A DNA stretch of 47,841 nt, from contig DVKF01000065.1 of NCBI GenBank assembly GCA_018716115.1, positions 1 through 47,841 on the forward strand, given 5' to 3'. Position numbers and translations under genes: made by a program. A model generated the notes under the pieces. It made no database searches. It was not told the origin of the DNA and was given only the letters and a program-made list of their open reading frames with translations. Below, one piece after another: positions 35,909 through 45,585 of the stretch (the first letter of the stretch is position 1; every line of letters starts with the position of its first letter). The DNA is from Candidatus Alloscybalousia intestinigallinarum. GTDB lineage: Bacteria > Bacillota_I > Bacilli_A > RF39 > UBA660.

Positions 35909-36590
35909 CTCTTCCCGCAATAATAAGAACAAAGCGTAAAATTTCAAGTAATGTTGTCGCAAGAGAAGCAACATACGTCATCGCAGCAGCTTGTAACATA
36001 TCTTTTCCCGAAGATAATTCTTTCTTTTCTAAAATATCTAATTCTTGTAACTCAATAAGCGCTCTAGAAGAAGCGTTTAACTCTACGGGTAATGTAATCA
36101 ATTGAAAAAATAAAATAATAAGTAATAAACCAACCCCGCCCCAAGCCAAATCTAAAAGATTAAAAAGAAACCCGATAAAAATAGCCAAATAACCAAATTT
36201 AGAGGCGAAACTAACTAAAGGAAAAATTGCACCTCGAAGTCGTATAAAGAAATAACCATCCTTATCCTGAATCGCATGTCCTACTTCATGAGCAGCTACA
36301 CTACAAGAAGCAACGGAAGTTCCGTGAAACACCTCACTAGATAACCTTACTACTTTCCGATTGGGATCGTAATGATCGGTAAGCGTTCCTTTTACTTCGG
36401 TTACATAAACATCGCTAAGTCCATTTTTATCCAAAATCAATCGAGCGACTTCTTGCCCAGACAAACCTCTCTTTGTATTTTTAGCTCGATAACAATGATA
36501 ACGACTCGTAACAAAGGATTGAGCAACTAAAGTAATAACTACACCAATCAAAACTAACCCATAACCGATTAAATCATAAGTATAATACAG
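35895..36590 (-). CDS. yugP: YugP-type membrane zinc metallopeptidase, apparently CTG-initiated
   Basis: 231 residues if started at the CTG at 36590. An N-terminal membrane helix (IGYGLVLIGVVITLVAQ) is followed by RGLSGQEVARLILDKNGL, the zinc motif VAAHEVGHAIQDKDGY near 115 (HExxH), and two further membrane segments (about 135-185). Ends in a helix MTYVASLATTLLEILRFVLI. Members are predicted integral-membrane zinc proteases of unknown substrate. GGGGG lies eight bases before the CTG; no ATG, GTG or TTG is available there, and the next candidate, TTG at 36551, cuts into the first membrane helix and lacks a good site. It lies 17 bases after cysS. Confidence 0.85.
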   Translation of the reverse strand: MYYTYDLIGYGLVLIGVVITLVAQSFVTSRYHCYRAKNTKRGLSGQEVARLILDKNGLSDVYVTEVKGTLTDHYDPNRKVVRLSSEVFHGTSVASCSVAAHEVGHAIQDKDGYFFIRLRGAIFPLVSFASKFGYLAIFIGFLFNLLDLAWGGVGLLLIILFFQLITLPVELNASSRALIELQELDILEKKELSSGKDMLQAAAMTYVASLATTLLEILRFVLIIAGRDDRK

Positions 36591-36607
36591 TCTAAATTCC
36601 CCCTTCT

Positions 36608-37999
36608 CTATATTTTTTCGTAAGTAGTTCCTTCTCTGGTATCAATCAACCGAATGCCCTGATTCAACAACTCATCACGAATCGCATCTGCTTTTTCAAA
36701 ATCGTGCTCACTTTTTGCCTGTTTTCTTTCTTCGATTTTATCTAAAATATATTGTTCATCCTCAATTTCCGTTTCATCATCAACCGTTAAATCTAGCGAT
36801 AAAACTTTATCAAAATCTTCAATCAAATATAATTTGGTAAAATCCGTCAATTCATTATCCTTTAAAACATCATAAACTAAAGTTAACATACTAGAAGTAT
36901 TTAAGTCATTCTCAATCGCTTCCTTAAATTGCCCTTTATAGTAATCAATTTTTCCTTCGCGAAGATTTGGTGTTCTATCTAATCCTTTGATTCGGTTTTT
37001 CAACTTACGATAACTTGTTTCTGCTTGATCAAGTGCTTCGTAAGAAAATACTAAACCTTTTCGATAATGACTACTCAAACATAAATATCGATAACTAAGT
37101 GGGGAATACCCCTTATCTTCTAATAACTGAAGACGTAGAAATTCCCCCTTTGACTTACTCATCTTGCCAGTCTTATCATTTAAAAACTCACCGTGTACCC
37201 AGTAATTACACCACTTATGACCAAAATAAGCTTCACTTTGGGCAATTTCATTTGTATGATGAGGAAAAATATTATCTACAGCACCACAATGAATATCTAA
37301 ATATTCACCCAAATACTTAGCACTGATCCCACTACATTCAATATGCCAACCAGGATAACCGATCCCCCAAGGAGAATCCCATTTCATATCTTGATTAGAA
37401 AACTTACTATCCGTAAACCACAATCCGAAATCCGCAGGATTTCTTTTAAAACTATCTTCTTCTACGGTTTCTCTAACACCAACCATCAAATCATCCGGAT
37501 TCTTCCCCGAAAGTTGATAATAATCTTTCGCTTTACTGATATCAAAATAAACATTTCCATGAGATTGATAAGCATAACCATCCTCTAACATTTTAGAAAT
37601 CATTTTGATATAGGTATCAATATGATGACTAGCATTTTCGACAATATCTGGTTTACGAATATTTAATTTCTCGATATCCTTAAAGAAAGCATCGGTATAA
37701 AACTTCGCAATCTCATACACTGTCTTTCCTTCTTTTTCCGCACTTTTTAACATCTTATCATCACCAGTATCACTATCGCTCGTCATATGTCCAACATCGG
37801 TAATATTCATCACTCGTCGAACATCATAACCTAAATAGCGTAATCCTTTTTCTAAGACATCTTCAAAAATATAAGTACGCAAATTCCCAATGTGGGCATA
37901 GTTATATACCGTAGGACCACAAGTATACATCCTAACAACACCCTCTTCGTGAGGAATAAACTCTTCAACTTTTCTCGTTAACGTATTATAAATTTTCAA
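36608..37999 (-). CDS. cysS: Cysteinyl-tRNA synthetase
   Basis: 463 residues from a TTG at 37999, six bases after AAAGGTG; the ATG at 38017 lies before that site and has none of its own. Class I motifs: CGPTVYNYAHIGNLRTYIFED (zinc Cys and HIGH-type HIGN) near 27-45, WHIECSGIS with zinc ligands near 205, FPHHTNEIAQSEA near 232, and KMSKSKGEF near 264. It charges tRNA-Cys. It is followed by yugP and stands upstream of mrnC as in Bacillus. No T-box leader is visible in 38000-38116. Confidence 0.96.
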   Translation of the reverse strand: MKIYNTLTRKVEEFIPHEEGVVRMYTCGPTVYNYAHIGNLRTYIFEDVLEKGLRYLGYDVRRVMNITDVGHMTSDSDTGDDKMLKSAEKEGKTVYEIAKFYTDAFFKDIEKLNIRKPDIVENASHHIDTYIKMISKMLEDGYAYQSHGNVYFDISKAKDYYQLSGKNPDDLMVGVRETVEEDSFKRNPADFGLWFTDSKFSNQDMKWDSPWGIGYPGWHIECSGISAKYLGEYLDIHCGAVDNIFPHHTNEIAQSEAYFGHKWCNYWVHGEFLNDKTGKMSKSKGEFLRLQLLEDKGYSPLSYRYLCLSSHYRKGLVFSYEALDQAETSYRKLKNRIKGLDRTPNLREGKIDYYKGQFKEAIENDLNTSSMLTLVYDVLKDNELTDFTKLYLIEDFDKVLSLDLTVDDETEIEDEQYILDKIEERKQAKSEHDFEKADAIRDELLNQGIRLIDTREGTTYEKI

Positions 38000-38116
38000 A
38001 TCAATCACCTTTTTCATTATATTATAAAATTACGGAATAATTATGTTACTACTTTAATTTCCATATTTTTCGTCTTTAAAACATTATATCATGGTTTCTA
38101 TAAGAAAGAAACCGCC

Positions 38117-38147
38117 AAAAAAAGAGATCGCATTATAAATTGATCTC
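38117..38147 (-). terminator. Intrinsic terminator after clpC
   Basis: GAGATC/GATCTC (38142-38147 with 38124-38129), 12-base loop, then seven Ts on the minus strand; it overlaps the end of clpC. Confidence 0.75.
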
Positions 38148-40436
38148 CTCTATTTTAATAGAATTCATGCCCAATAATATTTGATCGATAATATAATTAT
38201 CTATTTTATCCTCAATAATTTTACTTACTCGCCTAGCACCAAATTTTTCGTACTCAGAAGCCCCTATAATCTCTTCAACTAAGGAATCAGTAAATTGAAT
38301 CTTTATTTCTTTAGCTTTAAATTTTTCTTTTAATTCACGCATCTGAATACTAACTACTTGGCGAATAGCCTCATGAGTTAAACGATTAAATTGAATCACT
38401 TGATCAATCCGATTTAATAATTCTAATGATAAAAAATCCTGTAGTTTGTTCTCTACAGTAGTAGTAGAAACAAAACCTAAGTCGCCAGCAGAAAAGCCAA
38501 TATTAGAAGTCATGATAATAATATTGTGTTCTAAATGAACGGTATTTCCCTTTGCATCTGTGATTCTTCCTTCATCTAAAATCTGTAAAAATAAATTCAA
38601 AACACTAGGGTGGGCTTTTTCAATTTCATCAACTAAGATAACCGCATGTGGTTTATTTTTAATTTCTTCTAATTTATTTTTTCCATCATCATAGCCCACA
38701 TAACCAGGAGCTGATCCGATGATTTTCGTAATACTACCAGCTTCCCGATACTCACTCATATCGAGCCGAATCAAACGATCTTCACCAAACAGTAACCGAC
38801 TATATTCTTTCGCTAACATCGTTTTCCCTACCCCAGTTGGACCAACAAATAAAAATGAAGTAGGATGAATTCCATCCTTATAACCCAATTGCATCTTCTT
38901 GGTGAAATTCACTAACTGCATTACCGCTTGATCTTGACCATAAATTTTTTGTTTTAACTGTTTTTCTAATTGCCTTAAAAATTTTAAACTAGCCGAATGG
39001 ATCTCATAAATAGGAACTTTTGCTTTAATACTAACCACATCCGCAATATCTTCTAACTTCACTCGTCTTATTCCTCGTGCTTTCATTCGCCTTAACTCAA
39101 TCGTATTAATCGATGAAGAAAGCTCTTTTTCCTCTGTTTTTAAAGCGCCAGCCTTTTCAAAATCTTCTTGAAGAATATATTTATTCTTTTTATCCACTAA
39201 TTCTGTTAACTTTTCTTGATATTTATGAAGTATCTTACTATCTTTATCCGCAACTAAAGAAACTTTAGCACACACCTCATCTAAAACATCAATCGCCTTA
39301 TCCGGTTGTCTGCGATCGTGCATATATTTATCAGTAAGCTGAATAATAAAGCGCAATCCCTCATCAGAAATTTTAACATGATGAAATTTTTCATATAATG
39401 GTTTTAATTTTACTAAAATATCATATACTTTATCGCTTTGCGGTTCTTCGACAACAACGACTTGAAACCGCCGCTCAATTGCTTTATCCTTTTCGATAGA
39501 TTGTTTATACTCATCGATAGTAGTTGCTCCAATTAACTGTAGTTTACCACGAGCTAGAGCCGGTTTAAAAATATTGGCGGCATCAATTGCCCCTTCTGCT
39601 CCACCTGCTCCCATCAAGGTATGAATCTCATCAATAAATAAAATAATTGTATCGTCATTTTCTATTTCTTTAAGCATTTTCGTTACTCGTTCTTCAAATT
39701 CACCACGATACTTAGTTCCAGCTACTAAACTAGCAATCGATACTGAAATCAACCGCTTATTTTTTAACTTATCAGGAACTTGATTTAGAACAATCTGTTG
39801 CGCTAATGCTTCAACAATTGCCGTTTTTCCAACCCCAGCATCACCGATTAACAATGGATTATTCTTCGTCCGACGCGACAAGATCTCCATCACTCGCAAT
39901 AATTCATCTTCACGCCCAATAACCGGATCAATTTCATGATTTAGTGCTTTTTTTGTTAAATCTAATCCGTATTCTTCTACCATTAGTTTTTTCTTACTAC
40001 CTTTTTTCTTTGCTGTAAGTTTTACAGAAAATACTTCTTGTAACTCTTCTATATCCACATTTAGTTTTTCTAAAATACGAACCGCAATTCCTTCTCCCTC
40101 TTCCAAAATAGAAAACAATAATTGATCACATCCCACTTCACCATTTCCTGATTCTTTACTAATTAAAATAGCTGTTTCTAAGACCCTTTTTAATAATGGT
40201 GTATATAAAAACCAAGTATTATCTTCAGTACCAACTCCAACAACCTCAATTAATTTATTTTTAAACTTCTGATATGTCACCCCATACTCGGCCATCTTTT
40301 TTCCGATATCTTTCTGAATAGAAATCAAAGATAGCAGTAAATGCTCAGTACCTACATAAGGATGTTTTAATTCTTGCATTTCTTTCTTTGCATTCAATAG
40401 TACTTTTTGTGCTTCTTCACTAAATCTAGAAAACAT
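38133..40436 (-). CDS. clpC: ClpC-type AAA+ unfoldase
   Basis: 767 residues. Double Clp-N repeat at the start ([34 protein letters not shown]), first AAA with [16 protein letters not shown] near 200 and [14 protein letters not shown], a UVR-like middle region ([19 protein letters not shown] near 418), and second AAA with [21 protein letters not shown] near 512 and [32 protein letters not shown] near 644 fits the ClpP-binding loop. Works with ClpP in regulated proteolysis. Slightly short of the ~810 of Bacillus. Neither ctsR/mcsAB genes nor a CtsR heptad operator or CIRCE element is seen upstream. Confidence 0.94.
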   Translation of the reverse strand: MFSRFSEEAQKVLLNAKKEMQELKHPYVGTEHLLLSLISIQKDIGKKMAEYGVTYQKFKNKLIEVVGVGTEDNTWFLYTPLLKRVLETAILISKESGNGEVGCDQLLFSILEEGEGIAVRILEKLNVDIEELQEVFSVKLTAKKKGSKKKLMVEEYGLDLTKKALNHEIDPVIGREDELLRVMEILSRRTKNNPLLIGDAGVGKTAIVEALAQQIVLNQVPDKLKNKRLISVSIASLVAGTKYRGEFEERVTKMLKEIENDDTIILFIDEIHTLMGAGGAEGAIDAANIFKPALARGKLQLIGATTIDEYKQSIEKDKAIERRFQVVVVEEPQSDKVYDILVKLKPLYEKFHHVKISDEGLRFIIQLTDKYMHDRRQPDKAIDVLDEVCAKVSLVADKDSKILHKYQEKLTELVDKKNKYILQEDFEKAGALKTEEKELSSSINTIELRRMKARGIRRVKLEDIADVVSIKAKVPIYEIHSASLKFLRQLEKQLKQKIYGQDQAVMQLVNFTKKMQLGYKDGIHPTSFLFVGPTGVGKTMLAKEYSRLLFGEDRLIRLDMSEYREAGSITKIIGSAPGYVGYDDGKNKLEEIKNKPHAVILVDEIEKAHPSVLNLFLQILDEGRITDAKGNTVHLEHNIIIMTSNIGFSAGDLGFVSTTTVENKLQDFLSLELLNRIDQVIQFNRLTHEAIRQVVSIQMRELKEKFKAKEIKIQFTDSLVEEIIGASEYEKFGARRVSKIIEDKIDNYIIDQILLGMNSIKIEEINL

Positions 40437-40502
40437 AAAAATTCCTCCTATATCATTCTATGCATAATATGAACGATTTAGAATTTTTTTAAACGCTTAA
40501 GC

Positions 40503-40546
40503 ACAAAAAAAGTAGACACCATCTTAAAAATCGATTTTGTCTACTT
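40503..40546 (-). terminator. Intrinsic terminator after the transporter gene
   Basis: AAGTAGACA/TGTCTACTT (40538-40546 with 40510-40518), 9-bp stem, 19-base loop, followed by a T-run on the minus strand. It isolates clpC from the transporter gene. Confidence 0.75.
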
Positions 40547-40565
40547 AATATCATACAATTCTTTT

Positions 40566-42200
40566 TTAAACCGCAAGTACAATTAAGAAAATAATAACAA
40601 GTACAATTAAGAATTGTAAGAATAATTTCCAAATATGTTTTAACCATTGGGTATATGGAACATCCAAATACGTTAATGTGCCTAATAGAATAATACTAGT
40701 AGGAGCAATTAGCATCATTAATCCATAAATTGATTGGAAAATAACTGCAAGTAATGGATAAAGTGAACTATCTGTAATTACTGATGTAACATAAGGCAAT
40801 GTACTTTGTGCAACATAAGTAAGATCGGCATTGAAGAAACTAGCAAACATCGCAATAATTGACATTGTAACTACATTTAATCCAGTTGAAACTTCAAGTA
40901 ATGCTTTCGTAATACATAATTGGAATGGATGATATGTCACAAGAATAAGTACTGTGAAAATCAATAACATAACTGTAGCTACTGGAGCACTACGTTTAGC
41001 ACCATCTACTACACCGTCAATGAAATCAGACCATTTAACGCGATATACTAAAGCTAAAATACAAGTAAAGATCAATATCATGGCTGGAACTTCAACATTT
41101 AAACTCCATGAACCAAAGGCATTGAAGGTACCTAATAATTTAGCAAAAATTGGAAATTCACCAATTTCATAGCCAACTATCGCATCGGTTGCATCACTAA
41201 ACCATGTAATTTCGAATAATCCTTCCCAATCAAACATACTCATTGCTAAAATAATTACAATAAGATCAAAAATGATTACGAATGGCCAAACACGTACTTT
41301 TTTCGGTTTACTATTAGCGACTTCCACTTGAATTACCTCATCACTAGATTTGGCAAAAGAAGCTCTAGTTTTTCCTTTCGTAGAATTTGGTTTGCGTCCT
41401 CTATTCGAAGTCTTAGCTTTTGAACTCTTCGTTGTTTTTGTATTCTTTTCTGCTTCTTTCTTTTTGCCAGTTTCTTTCTTAACATCATCCTTAGTAGAAA
41501 CAGTTTTTACACTTTCTTCTTTCTTAGCATTTTTAACTTCATCAGAATCATCATCACTAATTAATTCTTCTTTCTTTTCTTCTACTACACGTTTTGTCTT
41601 TTTCGCATATAGAAGCACATTAGCTACCAATAGAACCGTTAAAATTACTAAGATAATTACTTTCGTAATCATTTCATCGAAAGTATCTGTACCTAAGATA
41701 TAATTTACATAACCAACAGTCGTTGTACCTAAAGTTGTACCAGCTATACCTACAATAGTAGAACCAACTGTTACACTAGCGGCAACTAATTTGTTATATC
41801 CCATCATCAAAATAATAGAAATAACTAATGGAAATATAAATACGATTGGGAATGAAATACCCGTTACAGAAACTAAAGCGGCAATCAAGACAATCATTAA
41901 AACTAAGAAAATATTTTCTCTGCCCTTAAATCCAGCTGTAATTTTCTCTAATAGTTTTTTATATGCCGGTATTCTATAAGCAACTCCGTAAAAAGCACCA
42001 CACGCAATTACAAACACAAAAATATTCATGAAGTAATAAAGTGCTACCATTGGATACGAAAATACATCGAATAAACCAGCTTGAACTCTTTCGCCTTCGA
42101 TCAATTGTGTAGAAAACTGTGCGCTAGGAAAAATCCAGCTGCAAAGTGCTACAACGAATATTGTAATCAACACAACCTTGAAACTATTATGCTTTTTCAT
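40566..42200 (-). CDS. DcuC/YfcC-family membrane transporter with a Lys-rich central loop
   Basis: 544 residues from the ATG at 42200, preceded by GGGAGGG; an ATG at 42227 would put that site inside the gene. About 11-12 hydrophobic segments in two halves, with VSVTGISFPIVFIFPLV, GTTLGTTTVGYVNYILG and FNADLTYVAQSTLPYV motifs typical of C4-dicarboxylate/arginine-type (YfcC) carriers. A cytosolic loop of about 105 residues (around 205-310) is almost all Lys, Glu, Ser and Thr and includes an AT-hook-like RGRKP. The substrate cannot be read from sequence. It is a single-gene unit with its own promoter and terminator. Confidence 0.8.
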   Translation of the reverse strand: MKKHNSFKVVLITIFVVALCSWIFPSAQFSTQLIEGERVQAGLFDVFSYPMVALYYFMNIFVFVIACGAFYGVAYRIPAYKKLLEKITAGFKGRENIFLVLMIVLIAALVSVTGISFPIVFIFPLVISIILMMGYNKLVAASVTVGSTIVGIAGTTLGTTTVGYVNYILGTDTFDEMITKVIILVILTVLLVANVLLYAKKTKRVVEEKKEELISDDDSDEVKNAKKEESVKTVSTKDDVKKETGKKKEAEKNTKTTKSSKAKTSNRGRKPNSTKGKTRASFAKSSDEVIQVEVANSKPKKVRVWPFVIIFDLIVIILAMSMFDWEGLFEITWFSDATDAIVGYEIGEFPIFAKLLGTFNAFGSWSLNVEVPAMILIFTCILALVYRVKWSDFIDGVVDGAKRSAPVATVMLLIFTVLILVTYHPFQLCITKALLEVSTGLNVVTMSIIAMFASFFNADLTYVAQSTLPYVTSVITDSSLYPLLAVIFQSIYGLMMLIAPTSIILLGTLTYLDVPYTQWLKHIWKLFLQFLIVLVIIFLIVLAV

Positions 42201-42218
42201 ATTAACCCTCCCTATTTC

Positions 42219-42246
42219 ATTATACATAATTTGGCATAAAATACAA
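42219..42246 (-). promoter_or_regulatory. Promoter of the transporter gene
   Basis: Minus strand TTGTAT (42241-42246), 16 bases, TATAAT (42219-42224), 18 bases before the preferred ATG. Confidence 0.6.
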
Positions 42247-42279
42247 TCATTTTACCCCAAAAAACTGGTGTTTTCTTTC

Positions 42280-42311
42280 AAAAAAAGAAGATGTTGATCT
42301 CTTCAACATCT
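42280..42311 (-). terminator. Intrinsic terminator after lysS
   Basis: AGATGTTGA/TCAACATCT (42303-42311 with 42289-42297), perfect 9-bp stem, five-base loop, T-rich tail on the minus strand. Confidence 0.85.
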
Positions 42312-42313
42312 AT

Positions 42314-43795
42314 TTAATCCTTATCTTCTTCCAAAGGTCTCATTAATGGGAACATGACAACATCACGGATATTATCAGCACCTGCTAATAGTTGAACAAC
42401 ACGGTCAACCCCCATACCCCACCCAGAAATTGGTGGCATACCATATTCCATAGCACGAATATAATCATAATCCATTGGCATAGCTTCCGTATCGCCAGCC
42501 GCTTTTAATGCAGCTTGTTCTAATAATCGTTTTTCTTGCTCAATCGGATCAACCAACTCAGAATATCCATTAACGATCTCTGCACCATTGATGACTAATT
42601 GAAAACGATCACTAATCTCTTTCCGTTCATCATTACTTCTAGCAAGTGGAGACAAACTTGTTGGATGCTCAGTCAAATAGACTGGTTCAATCATAAATGG
42701 GCGAGCTACCTTTTTATATAATACATCGACTAAGTTACCAAAGCCTAAATTTTCTAGAGGTGTCTCACTTTCTAATTCAATGTTCTTTTCTAAAATTTTC
42801 GCTAATAACTTTTCTTTTGTATTATCTACCGCAATATCAATATCAGCATGTTTAAGTATTAACTCACGGAAAGTTACCCTAGGCCAATCTCCACTAAAAT
42901 CAATTTCTCTATCCCCAAAAGGAATAGTCAAAGTACCAAACAATTTCTGGATAATCGTCTGTAACATATTTTGGATCAACTTCATATTATCTTCATAATT
43001 AAAATAAGCTTGGTACCCTTCTACCATCGTGAAATCCTGTAAATGGGTAGCATCCATTCCCTCATTACGGAAACAACGAGCTACTTCATATACTTTAGGA
43101 ATCCCACCAACGACTGCCCTTTTTAAATATGTTTCTGGTGCGATTCTTAAGTAAACATCCATATCTAAGGCATTATGATGAGAAATAAATGGTTTAGCTG
43201 TCGCTCCACTTGCCTTATTATTTAAAATAGGCGTTTCGATTTCATAATACCCTAAATCGTCTAAATAATGACGAAGTTCACGAATAAAACGAATGCGAAG
43301 TAAAAAGCGCTCACGAGTATCTTGATTCATAATTAAATCAACATAGCGCTGACGATAACACATTTCTTGATCCGTTAGACCATGAAATTTTTCTGGTAAA
43401 GGTCGTAAAGCTTTTCCTAGAAATTGAAAAGTATGAACTCGTAAGGTTTTTTCTCCTGTATGAGTTGTAAAAATCTCACCTTCAGCGCCAATAAAATCTC
43501 CAAGATCAATATTACTCTTAAAAAATTCATAAGCTTCTTCCCCTACTAAATCAATTTTAATAGAAAGCTGCAACTCTCCTTCAATATCTCGTAATTTAAT
43601 AAAACTCATCTTACCCATTTTACGTAAGAATACAATACGTCCTGCTACTCGAACCTGGTTAGTACCATCTTCTAAATGAGATGCTTCTTTTAACGAATGA
43701 GTAACCACATAACGCTCTGGATAAGGGTTACAATACTCACGAATACTGTCTAACTTACCACGGCGTACTAATTCTTGTTCTGAAAATTCTCTCAT
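42314..43795 (-). CDS. lysS: Lysyl-tRNA synthetase (class II)
   Basis: 493 residues. N-terminal OB-fold anticodon domain (VRVAGRIVFLRKMGKMSFIKLRD near 49), motif 1 FLLRIRFIRELRHYLDDLGYYEIETPIL, motif 2 YEVARCFRNEGMDATHLQDFTMVE near 238, and motif 3 GWGMGVDRVVQLLAGADNIRDVVMFP at the end. Charges tRNA-Lys. Last gene of dusB-RDD-lysS, 11 bases after the RDD gene, with AGGAGGAAT before the ATG. dusB-lysS proximity is also found in Bacillus. Confidence 0.97.
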   Translation of the reverse strand: MREFSEQELVRRGKLDSIREYCNPYPERYVVTHSLKEASHLEDGTNQVRVAGRIVFLRKMGKMSFIKLRDIEGELQLSIKIDLVGEEAYEFFKSNIDLGDFIGAEGEIFTTHTGEKTLRVHTFQFLGKALRPLPEKFHGLTDQEMCYRQRYVDLIMNQDTRERFLLRIRFIRELRHYLDDLGYYEIETPILNNKASGATAKPFISHHNALDMDVYLRIAPETYLKRAVVGGIPKVYEVARCFRNEGMDATHLQDFTMVEGYQAYFNYEDNMKLIQNMLQTIIQKLFGTLTIPFGDREIDFSGDWPRVTFRELILKHADIDIAVDNTKEKLLAKILEKNIELESETPLENLGFGNLVDVLYKKVARPFMIEPVYLTEHPTSLSPLARSNDERKEISDRFQLVINGAEIVNGYSELVDPIEQEKRLLEQAALKAAGDTEAMPMDYDYIRAMEYGMPPISGWGMGVDRVVQLLAGADNIRDVVMFPLMRPLEEDKD

Positions 43796-43806
43796 AAATA
43801 TTCCTC

Positions 43807-44538
43807 CTAATCAACCATTACTACTCTAGTTGCGGCCATTTTATCATGAATTCCACGACCACTAGCTGAATAAATTACCATAAAGGCAGATACAATAATT
43901 AACAGTGTTTGAATACCTTCAATAATAAACTTTCCATAATAATATACTTCTCTATTCATAAACAAAACCATACCAATAAGCAATATATTACATACTAATG
44001 AATTAACTAACAAAGATCTAAGAACGTATTGGTTCATCGATACTTTCTCTTCCCCAGTTATAGAAACTACTCGAACACCCATCAACTTTTTACCAAGAGT
44101 CTGCCCATTATTATAAAACTGGAAGACAACAAAGTAAAGAATAAATACGAAAACACCAACAACTGATGTCATAACATTACTATAATCTAAGTCATGTACC
44201 ACATCTACAGATTGATTAATATATTCATCTGCTGAAGTTTTTCCCTCTAAGTAGTTCATTTGAATTTGTTCATATTCTTCTAAATAAGCAGAATAATTTT
44301 CATTAGTTGGTAAGAACATTAAAATAAAACTTAACAACAAAGTGACTATCGCAAAATCAATAATATATGCCATTAGTCGAGGGAAAAAATAGGCCTTACG
44401 ATATTCTTTTTTTTCTAAGTCTTTAACTTTAGAACCTTTTATTTTATCTTCTTTCTGCGTAGTATTGGCTACTTTTTTCTTAGTAACTTTTTTTTCTTTA
44501 AGTACTTCTCCTTCTACAGTTTCTTTTTTCTTTGGCAT
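43807..44538 (-). CDS. RDD-family membrane protein with a Lys-rich N-terminal tail
   Basis: 243 residues. The first ~48 are very basic (MPKKKETVEGEVLKEKKVTK and on), then an RDD domain: FFPRLMAYIIDFAIVTLLLSFILM (the R..D signature), a loop, VVFQFYNNGQTLGKKLMGVRVV with conserved Gly-Lys, and two more membrane helices to the end. RDD proteins are small integral-membrane proteins, some proposed as sodium/proton antiporters; function here is unknown. It starts directly after the dusB stop and precedes lysS by 11 bases. Confidence 0.8.
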   Translation of the reverse strand: MPKKKETVEGEVLKEKKVTKKKVANTTQKEDKIKGSKVKDLEKKEYRKAYFFPRLMAYIIDFAIVTLLLSFILMFLPTNENYSAYLEEYEQIQMNYLEGKTSADEYINQSVDVVHDLDYSNVMTSVVGVFVFILYFVVFQFYNNGQTLGKKLMGVRVVSITGEEKVSMNQYVLRSLLVNSLVCNILLIGMVLFMNREVYYYGKFIIEGIQTLLIIVSAFMVIYSASGRGIHDKMAATRVVMVD

Positions 44539-45525
44539 TTAATCCACGCTTCTTTCTATATATTTTTTATAATCATTTAATATGTTAATTATATCAGAAA
44601 TATGGCGGCAGAGAAATATTTTATTCTTAATTTCATTAGAATTTTTTAGTCCTTTCAAGTACCAAGCAACATGGTTTCTGATTTCTAAAACTGCCAATTT
44701 TTCATTCTTTAATTCATATAAATTTTCTAAATGATGTAAACACATATCAATACGCATAAGTGGAGTTGGGGGTGGAATTATTTTTCCTTCTTCCAAATAA
44801 GCATTGATTTCTTTAATTAACCAAGGATTACCTAATACCCCTCGACCAATCATGATTGCATCACAACCGGTTTCATCAAGCATTCTTTTCGCACTATAAA
44901 TATCGGTAATATCCCCATTTCCAATAACTGGAATAGAAACTGCTTCTTTCACTTGTTTAATGATCTGCCAATCGGCTTTACCACTATAACCTTGACTTCT
45001 AGTTCTAGGATGAACACAAATCGCACTAGCCCCTGCTTCTTCACAAATCATAGCTACTTCTACCGCATTAATATGTTCATGATCCCAACCACTCCTAATT
45101 TTTACAGTAACCGGTACCCGAACAGCTTGAACTACTGCGGTAACAATCTCTCTAATCTTCTCTGGATTCTTTAAAAGCGCACTTCCTGCTTGGGCACGAA
45201 CTGCCACTTTAGGAACCGGACACCCCATATTAATATCAATAATATCTGGATGCATAGTTTGTTCAATAAACTGAGCAGCCGCAACGAAAGAGTCTTTATC
45301 GCTCCCAAAGATTTGTTGAACAATAGGTCGCTCTTCTTCTTCCATGTAAAGCATATCTACTGTCTTTTGATTTTTATAAAAAAGAGCTTTGTCTGAAACC
45401 ATCTCCGCATAGATCAAACCACATCCCATTTCTTTAATAATCTTTCGAAAACTAGAGTTCCCAATTCCAGCCATAGGAGCCAAAACAGTTTGATGTTTAA
45501 TTTCTACATTTCCAATTTTCCACAT
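44539..45525 (-). CDS. dusB: tRNA-dihydrouridine synthase (DusB type)
   Basis: 328 residues, TIM-barrel flavoprotein. LAPMAGIGNSSFRKIIKEMGCGLIYAEMVS near 16-45, DINMGCPVPKVAVRAQAGSALLKNP near 98-122 (catalytic Cys in GCPVPK), PVTVKIRSGWD near 138, CVHPRTRSQGYSGKADW near 167, PVIGNGDI and MIGRGVLGNPWLI near 225. Reduces uridines in tRNA D-loops using FMN and NADPH. First gene of the dusB-RDD-lysS unit; the ATG follows GAGGGATA. The gap 45526-45585 is AT-rich without a clear hairpin. Confidence 0.95.
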   Translation of the reverse strand: MWKIGNVEIKHQTVLAPMAGIGNSSFRKIIKEMGCGLIYAEMVSDKALFYKNQKTVDMLYMEEEERPIVQQIFGSDKDSFVAAAQFIEQTMHPDIIDINMGCPVPKVAVRAQAGSALLKNPEKIREIVTAVVQAVRVPVTVKIRSGWDHEHINAVEVAMICEEAGASAICVHPRTRSQGYSGKADWQIIKQVKEAVSIPVIGNGDITDIYSAKRMLDETGCDAIMIGRGVLGNPWLIKEINAYLEEGKIIPPPTPLMRIDMCLHHLENLYELKNEKLAVLEIRNHVAWYLKGLKNSNEIKNKIFLCRHISDIINILNDYKKYIERSVD

Positions 45526-45585
45526 ACTTATCCCTCAAATTCATAATAATAGATAATACCACAAAAAAAAGAAAAAGAAAATGTT

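Noticed and set aside
38018-38116. T-box or riboswitch upstream of cysS
   Set aside because: Only about 100 AT-rich bases, with no conserved motif or stem beyond the clpC terminator.
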